The position numbers were made by a program, and so were the translations under genes. Shown in pieces: positions 35,979 through 48,000 of a DNA stretch of 64,000 nucleotides (positions are counted from its first letter, which is position 1; each line of letters starts with the position of its first letter). The DNA is from Pampus argenteus. Lineage: Eukaryota > Chordata > Actinopteri > Scombriformes > Stromateidae. The stretch lies in contig CM072869.1 in NCBI GenBank assembly GCA_036937835.1, positions 9,212,001-9,276,000 on the forward strand, given 5' to 3'. The notes under the pieces are model-generated. The model was not told where the DNA came from and made no database searches. It saw only the letters and a list, made by a program, of their open reading frames with translations.

Positions 35979-36522
35979 AACTGACTCCTCCTTCTCTGAT
36001 GCAAACCTGATGTTTGAGGTGCTTTCTTTTTTTTTTGAGTTAACAGATTAAGTGCAGTTTAAAAAAAAACCAAAAAAAACGTTACTTGCAGATGAAGCAA
36101 CAGATATTTCATTTTCCCCTCTTGTATGCAGTTCTTGCTGGACGGGGTAGAGATCGACCAGGACAACAACATTGTCCTGCTCGATAAGGAGATGATCATC
36201 TCCTTATCGAGCATCAATGAGGCGGGGGTGGGCTTTCCTCTCTAAGATCAATGACAACATTCCCAGAGGTCTGAGCTCCATGGTGCAGATGGTGAACACA
36301 CTCAAGGGTCAGAGGAGGAGACCGATGTCTCAGGATCAGTTTGAGACTCTTGTGCTGAGCCTGGTGTACTCTGCCCACCAGGCCTGGCACCAGGAGAGAA
36401 AGGAGGAACAGGAGGCCTGGGGTGGTATGCTGCTCCAGCTGGAAATTATCTCTTCAGTTATGCATAATACAGATGCTATTCTGTATGAGATGAAGGTGTG
36501 TGCAATAAAACATATAACTTAA
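35979..36522 (+). pseudogene. FAM180-family gene, frameshifted by a palindromic insertion
   Basis: Two exons can be read: 35979-36018 (ends NLMFE before a GTGCTT donor) and 36132-36522 (starts FLLDGVEIDQDNN). FAM180 proteins are small, probably secreted and of unknown function. After LLDKEM the frame runs into a palindrome and stops 16 codons later. The family-like sequence AFLSKINDNIP, then SQDQFETLVLSLVYSAHQAW, resumes in another frame and continues to 36522. The break coincides with about 16 extra bases at 36196-36211 that mirror the bases just upstream. No signal-peptide exon was found upstream. It could be a true pseudogene or an intact gene with an assembly error or rare allele. A ddb2 neighbour suggests fam180b (human FAM180B also lies in 11p11.2). 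Confidence 0.6.
36178..36213. repeat. Perfect 36-bp palindrome inside FAM180-like exon
   Basis: Positions 36178-36195 are the exact reverse complement of 36196-36213, with no spacer (centre ATGATCAT). The left half is in-frame coding sequence (LLDKEM); the right half is its mirror and shifts the frame. Confidence 0.95.
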
Positions 36523-36779
36523 AATGTGTCCTAAAACAAGTGTTTATAATGTATGCAGTCAGTTATGAAAAATATGTAAAATAAGGACTCAGTTTATGAA
36601 ACATGGACATTTTATTATAGTACAGTAGAAAAACATTTGCGAGAGCATACAAGAGTCCCAGTTTTAAACTGGTTTATAAAATGATATGTGAAACATTTTT
36701 TAACATTCAAAAAATCCCTGAAGTTAGAGACACATCGAACAGTAAACAAAAGAATATATAGACACAATGATTATAAAGT

Positions 36780-39700
36780 TCACTTCTTCCTCGTGTTGGC
36801 TTGTTTTTGTTTACATCCAGTCTTGGTTTTGGTCTTTGATTCTTCCAGAGAAGCCAGTTTTTTCTTGAGCTTTGCATCCGCAGCAGGACCCCTCCTGTCC
36901 CTGCTGGGCCGCTGCTGACTCCTCCGCTGGCCTCTTAAGCTGTCCACTGACGCAGAGGTCTCCTCCTGCAGTTTGTGTCGATCACCCATCAATAACTCGT
37001 TTTTATCCCAAACCAGCACTGTTACACCTGTGAGGGACCATTAAGCAGCCTTAGTGAGACAAATTGGACCTCTCCGGGCAGAACTATGAAACCAAGTTGT
37101 CAGATACATCTCTCAGAAATGTACTTTTAAAGAACTCACCCATTCCAGATCCAATCACATCACCAATCGGATTGAATTTGTTGATCTGTAAATACAGATT
37201 TTTCGGCGTTAATAACTACAAGTTCCAACCTTTTAATGGTTTTTCTGGTGTTGTTAAATCACACTCACAGATTTGATTCCTGAAGCGTTGGGATCTTGCA
37301 GCTGACACACAAGCTCTGCTGTGTTGGCATCAAAGATATCAATGGTCCTCTGATCACCAGGGCAAACCCGCTCATCAGGGTAACGGCCCGCCACAACAAG
37401 ATCATACACAGGATGCCATGTAGCCTACAGGGAAATGGACAAAATACTCGATTCAAGTTCACATTTTTCATTTACAACTGACATTTGGCTTTAAGTATTA
37501 AAAACAGTATTACACATCCACAAATGGTGTATTTTCCACTGACCACACACATGCAGTAAACATATTGCGGGCAGATTTGTCTTCACAGCAACATTGTGAA
37601 AATATTTCTGTGATCACTGTGCTGCAGCCACAAACCTTGATGGGTGTGAGATGCTGAAACTGTCTGTGTGGATGTTGGATGATCTGTTGAGGTTTCGACC
37701 AATCGGAGGATGAGTAGACCCGGATCTGGTCGTACTGATCTGTTGTGAGCAACTTGGAGCAGTCTAGCGGATTGAAATAAGCTGTGAGGAGAAAATAGGA
37801 ACAACTTTATCAAAATTATCTAATTTTATTCATGCCTTGTAGTTACAGCAACTGTAACTTAACTCCTGGGTATAAATTATACACTCAGAAGTCTATGAAT
37901 AATGATTGCTAAAATTTAACATCAAATAAATAGATTTTTATGAACTTTGGAAAGATAAAGAAATTACTTGAATCTCACACTTCAATTTAGGACTTCACAA
38001 CTATATTTAGTTAGTCATTTGAGCGTGAAACTAGCTGCAAGACTACCAGGGTTATATTTTAGTTATATCACGATGCTTGTGAAGTTGAATCTTATTAAAA
38101 AGAAATTATGTAAATTGAAAAGTCCACATTAATGGAGTGTGTTACCTGAGTTGACAGCTTTCTCATGAGGCATGTCATGGAGGAAGCTCTTCTTGTCTTT
38201 GATGTTCCTCAAGTCCCAAAGCTTCACTGTGTGGTCAACCGAGGCCGTCGCCAACAACCAATCACAACGGGAGTTGAACTCTGCATGAGTAACTTTGGCT
38301 TTGTGCAACTTGTCACTGAAAATCTACAATATCAAAAAAAAAAGAAAAATGCAGCCGTTGATAATATACATATTCTTTTTCAATTCATTGTGACACATTT
38401 TGCATTGTGTGAGCGATACAAATTCTCTCGGCCGTCTCATTAAAATACAGAACAAAATTAACGGCTATATTGAGAAACAGGTACCTTTTGGCCATCCAAA
38501 CCCAGGAGTAAGAGCTGTCCCATATTGTCTCCTGTCACGAGCATCTGTCGGCTTACAGACACATCTACACAGCAGTACCAGTAACTGCAAGAAAAGAAAA
38601 AACAAAGTCAATTTACTGGATGTGACAAATGAAAAAAGAACCGTAAATAAAGCTAAGCTAAGCTCACAACAGAAAACTGTTTACAAGTACTGTTTTCACT
38701 GTTGGATATTTTTGTTTATGTTTTCCTGTGTTAAGAGCTGGCCAATATATTGATATTATATTGATATCATGATATGAGTCTAGATATCATCTTAGATTTT
38801 GGATAATGTAATCATGATGATAGCACATTGTGTTTTTTCCTGGTTTTGAAGGCTGCATTACACCAGACTGCTCTAGTTGTTTTATTGTTTGCCTTTATAC
38901 ACTTAGTCATTATAGGATCAAATGTTCTTCCAGTGTGACAAATCTGTGACAATGTGTTTGGTGGATATTTTAAAAAATGGAGGCAAACAAAACCATAACT
39001 ATCCTAACTGATGCCACAAATCGAGTGTGACAAAATATTTTTCGAGTAATTACGATGACAAAAACATCACACCATTTCTCATCTCACATCAGTCTTCTTT
39101 GCACTTTTCTCACCAAACATTGTGGTGATCGTGGCCACAATCTTGAGTTCTGGACAGAACGGTGAGTGCATGGCCCTCAAAGCTCTGCATGGTTAATGTG
39201 CCTTCACCAGATACCACATAGACTCTGGAAAGGTCCGTGGGGCAAAACTTCATCCCTCCAATAAAATCTCCAGCTCCGTTCTGTGCACAGAAACACAAAT
39301 GCAGGCCTATCACGGGGCAATTATTGTCACCGCATGAACAACGGCACTAAACTAATAAGGGGCCACCCGAAAAGAAGACTGATGCTTGACTGATCACGCA
39401 TAAAACCTCACAGACCAATAAAACAAGCTGATTCTTAAACAAAACAAGGAGACCGTTTTCTTACTGCAGTGTGTCTGTGTTGGCAAACACTGTCAGAGTT
39501 CTCCCACTGAAATCTCGAAGTGCTGTTGTACCACCCATAGATGAGGTGAACAGCTGAGTGGGATTTAACTGGTTAAACTTCATGTCTGTTACTGAGTCTC
39601 CAGGCCCCATCTAAGCAGAGAACCAATAACAGCGTGTTATTAAGTCAATCTAAATGACACAGTTTGATTTTGCCAAGATTTTGCTATAAAAAGAAACAAA

Positions 39701-40697
39701 AGAAAAATCAGGCCCCCATACAGGAACTCACCCCTTGAATAAAGGTTGTCTTTGCTGGCGCCCCGAAGTCCCACAGATACATGTCTCCACCTTTGGATCC
39801 CACCGCCAGCGTGGTGGGATGAGTGGGATGCCACTCCAGACAGGTGATTCTGCGGTCGAAGGGGCTGTTAGCTCCATGGAAATGGTAGGATGACAGCGAG
39901 CGAACGAAAGGCTGCTGGAGACACTGAGAGAGACAACAGGGTTAGATGTCCGGCTGCTCACTGAGTAAACTGTATATATACTGTATATATACTGCACAAA
40001 TATATTGGGCTTTGGGATCAATGATGGACATTTGTCACCATTTTCTGATAAATTGATTATCAAAGTACCGTAGCTGAAATCTGTCAATTGACTAGTCGAC
40101 TGGCCACTGCTTGTAAAAGACAGACACTTCATCTATGGGTCACAAAAGATCAAAATCATGGCTAACCATTTGTGTATTGTGTACCATGTGCTGTGTATTT
40201 GTATGTGTGTATTTGTATGCGTGATACAACACTGTCACTGTTCACACAGACTTCTACAAAATGTTGGTACATTTAGTGAGGATTTCTTAATGATAGAAAA
40301 CCAGATTATGCAAGTCTTTGTATTTGGTCTGGTTCTATCTGTACAGTCTCACCTGTCTCATCTGAGAGTGAAGACTTTGCCCCAGAGTGCTCTTGTAAAT
40401 GTAGTGCAGGATGCTGCTGCCATGCCCTGCTCTCCTCTGGATTCCTGCAGACTTCAGAGGAGGCCCTGCAAGCAACAGAAACTCAATCATGCACAGCGAT
40501 AATAACAAGATTAATAACAAGATATTTCAGGCACAATGTCACATGACTGCACTGAAGCTGTCGTCTCGGGACTGCACACCTGGTTTGGATGTTTCTCCAT
40601 CTTTCTTGTCTCGTAGTTTTTTAGAGGGTGTTGGACCAGAGTTCTTCACTTGACTCTTTGAATCAGATGCAGCTGACTTCCTCGGTCTGCTTTTCAT
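36780..40697 (-). CDS. ddb2: DDB2, UV-damage recognition subunit of the CUL4-DDB1 ligase
   Basis: Minus-strand exons in reading order: 40580-40697, 40353-40465, 39732-39923, then 39465-39610 (4a) or 39114-39280 (4b), 38485-38584, 38146-38323, 37636-37781, 37269-37424, 37140-37185, 36780-37027. With 4b: 487 residues; with 4a: 480. DDB2 binds pyrimidine dimers and recruits DDB1-CUL4 for nucleotide-excision repair; loss causes XP-E in human. Seen with 4b numbering: seven-blade WD40 core, the DDB1-contact motif WDLR (266-269), the lesion-probing FQH (331-333) in QFQHLTPIK, and the helical segment ILHYIYKSTLGQ before the propeller. The last about 70 residues form a Lys/Arg-rich tail longer than in human, perhaps nuclear-targeting or DNA-binding. 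A noncoding first exon ends near 40806. AATAAA on its strand at 36611-36616. Convergent with the FAM180-like locus. Confidence 0.95.
38734..38935. repeat. Interspersed repeat in ddb2 intron after exon 4b
   Basis: Starts AGCTGGCCAATATATTGATA and contains ATGATATGAGTCTAGATATC and TTTCCTGGTTTTGAAGGCTG, a stereotyped percomorph element. It has no coding capacity and lies between exons 4b and 5. Confidence 0.5.
39114..39610 (-). other. ddb2: Pair of alternative (mutually exclusive) ddb2 exons 4a and 4b
   Basis: Exon 4a (39465-39610, 146 nt) and exon 4b (39114-39280, 167 nt) both have consensus splice sites, start in phase 0 and end two bases into a codon. Either alone joins exon 3 to exon 5 in frame (4a gives ...DTLHYWYCC, 4b gives ...HHNVCYWYCC); both together, or neither, shifts the frame. 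They align to each other (GPGDSVTDMKF with GAGDFIGGMKF; GRTLTVF with GHALTVL), so they arose by tandem duplication. 4a resembles the mammalian exon; 4b resembles the zebrafish protein as I remember it. Confidence 0.8.
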
Positions 40698-42047
40698 TGT
40701 TTCCCCTTAAAAGTAAGATAAGACTTTTATCGTAAAAGACAACACGGAGCATTTTTACTCGACGCTCTTTTGGCTGCATCAGTAATGTTGATTCTCGCTG
40801 CTTACCTGTGATGTTTAGTGTTGGTCTGCAGTTTCAGAGCAGGGACTCCAGCGTTTGCATGTGTTTGCAATGGCTGCAAATGCTCGTGTTTTGTAACTTG
40901 TGTGTATGTGTGTGTGTTGCAGCTGTTGTACGGTAGGTGTCAGTGTTATGGTTAGTAACAGTCTTTCCTTCTTTTTTTTTATTTATCTTTATTTAGCAAA
41001 ACAAATGTCTACTTCATTACAGCCGAGGTGTGTGATGATGTAAATTGCACATACAATCAATATATGAAAGTATATTTAAATGACTAATGGTCTTTGTCCA
41101 TTCAGAAAAAAAATATGTTAAAAGAATTTATAAAATATGTGAAATCATGAAAGGAAAGGAAAACATGTTTGGAGTTATCAGATAAGTTTAAAATATAATC
41201 AATAGCATGAATAAATTATACTGTTTGTTAAATAATTAAATTGAGTAAATAAGAATAATCCTTTATACTTTTCCCTTGTACCTTTTGTAAATAATAATAG
41301 TTTACTTATTTGTACAACTAACTAAACAAAATAAACATTTGGATCAAAAAATTGTGTAGAGATTTTAAAATATCTGCTTGTCTATAATTGTATAATTATA
41401 ATAATGTGCATATTGTGCTTTTAGTCTAATTGGGTTTTTTTATGATTTATTTTTATTCCACAAGAAAGCTATATTTGTTCAACTGCTCCCAATATCCAAG
41501 CGTAGGCTGCGAGGGTTTGAATTGTCTCTAAGAGTGTATTATGTTGACCATAAATAAACAGTTGTCAATGATACTTCCAGCGATACTGCTTCCAACTATC
41601 GGTAATCGGCCAAAAAATCCTGATCGGAGTAACTTCAGCGTACAAACACTGAGACGTATTTATACATCTTAAAAAATGTTTGGATGTCCACATTTGGATA
41701 TAACATAATGAAATAAACACATCGTGTAGTAAACATTATCTAAAATATATGTTTTAAATGGTGACATTGTTGACGATACTGTTATTGATACGAGTTCTCT
41801 TTGTTGCTGTTTATTTTTGTTTGCATGGTTTCCCAGACTTAACAATGTTAACTGATTACCACATTTGACCATATTTGTTGTCCCCATAAAGGTCCCGGAA
41901 GTGAATGCGGAAACACGTGTCTTGTTTTTGTGAGATCTTATTGGCTGCGGCGATTCGTTTTTGAAAAAGTCCTCTTATTTGAGGCGGAGGGAAAGTTCAA
42001 AATTGTAACTACGCAATCGGTAAAAACGACGAGAGGCAACCGCTATA
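40698..42047. other. Divergent spacer between ddb2 (-) and kif23 (+)
   Basis: Holds the ddb2 noncoding first exon (about 40806-40880) and its promoter, an AT-rich middle, a short transposon scrap at about 41575-41630 (text like CTATCGGTAATCGG, similar to the end of the window), and the kif23 promoter from about 41890. No gene. Confidence 0.5.
41940..42001 (+). promoter_or_regulatory. kif23 promoter: CCAAT box and two CHR-like elements
   Basis: ATTGG (inverted CCAAT) at 41940-41944, TTTGAA at 41960-41965, a GAGGCGGAGGG block at 41981-41991 and TTCAAA (TTTGAA inverted) at 41996-42001, all within 110 bp of the start codon. CCAAT boxes plus CHR (TTTGAA) are the hallmark of G2/M genes controlled by NF-Y and the DREAM/MuvB complexes, and KIF23 belongs to that class in mammals. 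Motifs are seen; function is inferred. Confidence 0.55.
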
Positions 42048-45000
42048 ATGATCAGGCAGGCGTAAGTTTGGATTATTTTGTTTATATATCCTGTTGTATG
42101 GATATGGAGTATGTTTCTCAGGGAGGGTTGTGCTGTTTCTACATGTTGTTTTACAGTTTTCGGACTTGCTTAGCCGTTACGTTAACGTTAAACCGACGAC
42201 CAAATGGCCACTAGCCGCAGTTTAGCCTGTGGCTTTGTTATAGGGTTACCGCCTACTGTAAGGCGAAACGTAACATTAACAATGAACTGTATTGATAAAA
42301 TATGAATGGTTTATTTCAGGAAGGGTCGTACCCCCCGCAGGCCTCCAAAAAAGCCTTCCAGCAACCAGAAAGACCCAGTCGGGGTGAGTGTTGTGGTTAC
42401 AAACATATACCGGAACATAACAAAATCTAGACTAAAACTATCGTGTGGAGATAAACGTAGTCTTTGTTCAAAAGTGTCGTTTTTTTTTAAAACCAAACAT
42501 AATCGTTTAGTCAGAGGTTAAACTGATCAGTAGAGTAATAGACATGTCCTGTTGAGGCACATTCGACTTGTATTTTGAGAGCTTTTTTCTACCAGGCTTA
42601 TGAACAGTGCCTGATGTCATGTATACGGTACACATATAATGCAAACATATAGATATGTATTCATATTATAAATAGGACACATACACACTGCATTTTACAT
42701 ACATACATACTCATATGCTTATACACCTTTTGTTGTTTATACTCTCGTATCTATTGGTTTTACTATTTTTAAATATCTTTTTTTCCTCCTTACTGCATTG
42801 TCAAGGAGCTGAAACCTATGATTTATACTCTCTTGTGTACTACTTGTGTAATGAGCTGTAACAATAAGGACACTTTTTACTCAGGTGTACTGCCGTGTCC
42901 GACCTCTCGGTACGGAGGATGAGGAGTGCTGCATTGAGGTGATCAGCAGCACCACCATCCAGCTGCACGCCCCTGAAGGCTTCAAAACAAACCGAAATGG
43001 AGAGTACAAAGAGGTAATGGATCTAAATAATAAATTCATCATTATTTAGGGGTGTCTGGGTATTGTTATAACACTACATGATGTTCCTGTGTTACAACCT
43101 ACTCCGCTACCGGGGTAGGTTGTAACACATGCTGGGGGTAAGTTGTAACAATTGGACAAAAGAAGCAAAAACAGAGGCCACAAAGTGCAATATGCTTCAA
43201 AATGAGGTTTATTTAAAAAAAAACAATGTCATAACTCAAATCCACTTTGTTTGACAAAGGAGTGTGTGCGTGCATGTGTGTGTAAATTAGTCTACTACAA
43301 CAAACTTCCTTAACAGTATGTATGCTCAATGAACACTCTACTACAATGTACCTGTGTAAAGAACATGTAGGTCTAATATAAACAATGTTTGTGTCTGTGT
43401 GTGTGTGCCTATATGTGTGTGTGCCTATGTGTGTATATTCTTAATCAGAGTCACAGTGGTGACAAATGAATGTTGGTAACCCTGGAGTGGAGGTTTGCAT
43501 TGGGCCCACACTTCCTTTGGCTTCAAGTTGCCAAATGATTTCATACAGACAACACACAACTTTTCATCGTCTGAGGTCTCAGAATCCTCAGCATTGGCTT
43601 TCAGTATTTTCTTGGTGGGCTTTCTCACCTTTTTCTCTTTTTCCTAACATACTCTTTCTTACAGTTTTGCTTATTCTTCTCTGTTCTTCTTCCATCAATG
43701 TAACAATTTTTAAAGACGTGTTACAACCCACCCACCCCTGTCAGCCATTGTTTGGCTAGCTGTATTAACATTTTGATGCATTTTGCCTGATAAACTACAA
43801 TTTAATCTAATGTAAGTCATGGTTTTATGTACAATAGTATAAGTACTAAACAAAATATAGTCTTAGTCCAAAAAAATCTACTTTATCCCTCAAAATCATT
43901 TTTTTCTCTATAGAATCTGCATGCGCCTGTTTAAAGCCTTGACAACCACCATGTGGGATCAGGGAGGAAGTGGGTAAACGCTGAAATGATCATATGACTC
44001 CTGCCTTGTCCCTGATTGGTGGAGTTACAACTCACCCCATTTTACAACTATACCCACCTACATTATTTTACAATTTTAGGTTAAATGTTAAGGTTGCTTA
44101 TATTCTATGTTTCTTTTATCAACAACAAATTACTTGGCCTTTTGTAAGCCTGTCTATACATTTTCTTGCACTTAACCAGGTCATGGTTGCAGCAGGCCAA
44201 GTACAGTAGCCCATATGTCCCTTTTGTCCTCAAGGTGTTCCCAGACCAAACAGGCTATGTAGTCCTCCAGTGTGGAGTTCAGATATCCAGAAAAAGCTGG
44301 TAGTAGAGCTGGTGCTCCTTCACATTGAAAGGTGCCATAAGGATGCCTCATGCCTGTGGAGGTATTCCAGGCACTTCCCGCTGGGAAGATAGCCACCGAT
44401 TATTTTGAAAAAGTTAAACTGTATATTTAAAGATTAACCCTGTAGTACGAACAAATGCGCTCTGGGCTGAGTGCCATAGACAGAGTAGGAAAATCAGGAA
44501 GCAGTGAGAAGGACTAGCACATTGTTGCTTTTAGTCTTTTGACATGATTTTTTGAAAAATGCGATTATGCTAACATTAAATCAAATATGCTTCCCCTAAA
44601 TATTCAAACCCTTCTCTTTTTGCCTGTCAGATGCAGTATTCCTTCAAAAAAGTATTTGGAGTTTCGATGTCTCAAATGGAGCTGTTTGAGCATGTTGCCA
44701 AACCTCTTGTTGATGACCTCATCCATGGAAAAAATGGTAAGAGCACTGGCCATCTCCAGAAAGAAGCCCACCTGTTGCCCTGATATGAGCTGTTTTGCTG
44801 TATTTTCTGCTACTGCCACCTCTTGGGTTTTACTCTGTAAACATAAAGGCTCAGACACAAACGTGTGCTTATCGTTTCAGTTAGTCTGGCATCTTATTTT
44901 TTCTTTATTGTTTGTTGTAGGCCTGCTCTTTACCTACGGAGTCACGGGAAGCGGAAAGACATTTACCATGACTGGCTCTCCAGGCCAGGGTGGACTTCTA

Positions 45001-48000
45001 CCTCGCTCTCTTGACATGATATTTAACAGCATAGGGCCGTACCAGGCCAAAAGATATGTAAGACAATATACATATTTTGTACCTATGTTAATTAGTCGAC
45101 TCAAATCTTTCCTTTTAACGATTTAATACTGTTCATTCAGATTTTCAAGACGGATGATAAAAATGGGATGGAGGTCCAGAATGAAGTTGATGCATTATTG
45201 GAGCGTCAACGACGGGAAAACAGCCTGTCTGTTCCTAAATCTTCCTCCTCCAGGTAAGTGTCTGTCCGGTACAATACCAGTGATGTTGCTACAATATAAC
45301 TGATGTATAACATGTAATTCACTACTTTGATTTTAGACAAAAGCTTGATCCTGAAATTGCTGACATGATTAAGCCGGAGGAAGCCTATAAAGCAGAGGGT
45401 GTGGATGAGGACAGCAGCTACAGCGTCTTTGTTTCCTACATAGAAATCTACAACAACTACATCTATGATCTCCTTGAGGAAACTCAGGAAGACGTAATTA
45501 AGCCAAAGTGAGTTCACAGAATATCAAGTGAAAAGAACATTGTATTTTGATACATGATAGTGACGTATGTGTAATATTGAAAGCATAGTGGTTTTCAGAG
45601 TCTATTTTTTGCGTAGCAAAGAAGCTGGAAGACAAATTATTGTATTTTCTTTTCACTAGGTGGAATGGTGGAGGCACACCTGTGCGCCAGAACACTGAGT
45701 TCGTGTATGTGATCAGTGAATACTCACTCATCAGTCTAGTAGATTGAGTTAATTTTCAGACTAGATTATAAAAAGAACCTTGCCATTGCTGGAGATTCAC
45801 AAACTTCATAGACATTACTAGCAGTAATTGTACCAGTGATATAAAAACAACTAAGAAGTTATTCAAAAGTAGGGCTGGGTACCGTTTGCATCATTGTAAA
45901 GTCAGTTTTGTTTGTATAGCTTAATATCACAAACCACAAATTTGCCTCAGGGGACTTTACAATCTGTACAGCAATACAACAAAGTATCCGTACACCCTTG
46001 ATTTGGATAACAGAAAAACTCCCTGAAAAACATTTAGAAGAGAAATAAAACAACTTTATTTCTATAACACTTTTCTTTTCTTTTACAAAAAAGAAATAAA
46101 ACCGTACAAGGCCGATTAAAGAAAGTAAAGACAGTAAAATGAAACTGGTTTGATAAAACCTGAAACAAAATTTAGTACGCCTGAAAGACTGGAAGAAACC
46201 TCAACGAGCTGCAGACGAATGCTCCCTCTTCCAGGACGGAAATGCATACAATAGATGTTGTGTGTACAGAATAGACCAGATAACAAAACAATACTTGCAT
46301 TGACAAAACCACCTTTTTCATTCAACAAAAGAAGCCATAGTTTTCAAATGGTAAAAGTTGTCTAGACACACACAGTTTATTTTACCAACATTTAATACTG
46401 TATAATTGTCTAAAATATGATGTAAATCTGATATTCTTAAAGAATTGAAAGAATGAGTCTACATCATACGGAAGAATATACATCGAAGCAAGCTTTTAAT
46501 TCTAAATTTTGTTGCTTCCGTTTTTGATACTTGTGTGTGCACACATTTCGATTGGCTCCAAGAAAGTATTGGAGTTCAATAAACGACCCCCAGAAGTTGG
46601 TCTCCAGTGATGACGAGTGTTTTCAGTTTCAAAAGTAATTCATTACATTACCCTCCCTCTGCTGCTTGTAGTCCTTGTCATGGCAAAGCTCCTGAATGTC
46701 TTTAAACCTGCTGTCTGTTGCTTAATTTGCCGCTGTTCGTACCTGTCTAATTACTTACTGTGGCTGGAATCAAGGAATGTTAAGCCCTCCCTCTCCCTTC
46801 TCCCAATGTTTGATACTCCACATATGTGGCATGAAAAATGCAATACCATGTTTACCACATTTTTTTATTTTCTCAATGTAGACCACCTCAATCTAAAATT
46901 CTCAGAGAAGATCAGAATCACAACATGTATGTGGCCGGTTGTATGGAGGTTGAAGTCAAGTCTCCTGAGGAGGCATTTCAAGTATTTTGGAGAGGTGAGT
47001 TGTAAGATAATTTAGATACCTGAATCGGATGCAGGGGGTTAACTATGTAAATAAGGAAAGGAAAACACTGCACTGATGATCGTAGATGTGACTGACCTGG
47101 TATTGTTGCCCTCTGGGTCAGCTCTGACCAGGAAATGACCTCAGTTAATCTTCTCTCTGAGCATGTCATGAAAGAGTTGAAGTTTTGTAAAATGTTTTAG
47201 AGTGTTTTAAAATTGGAGTTAAAGATGCTACATGTTGGTAAATATGCTTAAAAGTTGTCTGTATAATGTTCCAGGTCAGAAGAAGAGGAAGGTTGCGAAC
47301 ACCCGGCTGAACAGAGAGTCCAGCCGCTCCCACAGTGTGTTCATTATTAAACTGGCTCAGGCTCCTCTTGATGCAGATGGTGACAACATTCTCCAGGTCA
47401 GTCGAAACTTAATATCTGGTTTCCGAGTTTGGTACAGTTCTGTAGTTTTATATTTAGATAATAATGCAGCACCAGTTTTGATATCGGATCCAATTTGTTT
47501 ATTCAGGATAAGAACCAGGTGAGTGTTAGTCAGCTGTGCCTGGTGGACTTGGCAGGAAGTGAGCGCACCGGCAGGACGGGAGCAGAGGGCACCCGAATAC
47601 GTGAAGCAGGTCTGGTTATCCAACAACCACAAGATTTGATTGTACTCTTCGTTTAGGTTCATGTGATATTAACCTTGATTAATGTTACCTTGCAGGTAAC
47701 ATTAATCAGTCTCTGCTGAATCTGCGGACGTGCATCGAGGTACTTCGAGAGAACCAAATGTGTGGCACAAACAGGGTTTGTATTACCAGACTGAAGTTGA
47801 ACACTGTCATTGTATTTATTCATGGACCATATATGTGATGCAAGTGTCTCCCTTTTCTAGATGGTCCCTTACAGAGACTCTAAAGTAACCCATCTGTTCA
47901 AGAACTACTTTGATGGAGAGGGCAAAGTCAAAATGGTCGTCTGTGTCAATCCCAAGGCTGATGACTACGAGGAAACGTTGGTCAGTTCATCCTGTACTTT

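Noticed and set aside
43425..43628. 67-codon minus-strand frame with a Cys-rich motif, considered as a PHD-finger gene inside kif23
   Set aside because: The residues match the tail of pogo-type transposases and the motif is split by a frameshift, so it is a transposon remnant.
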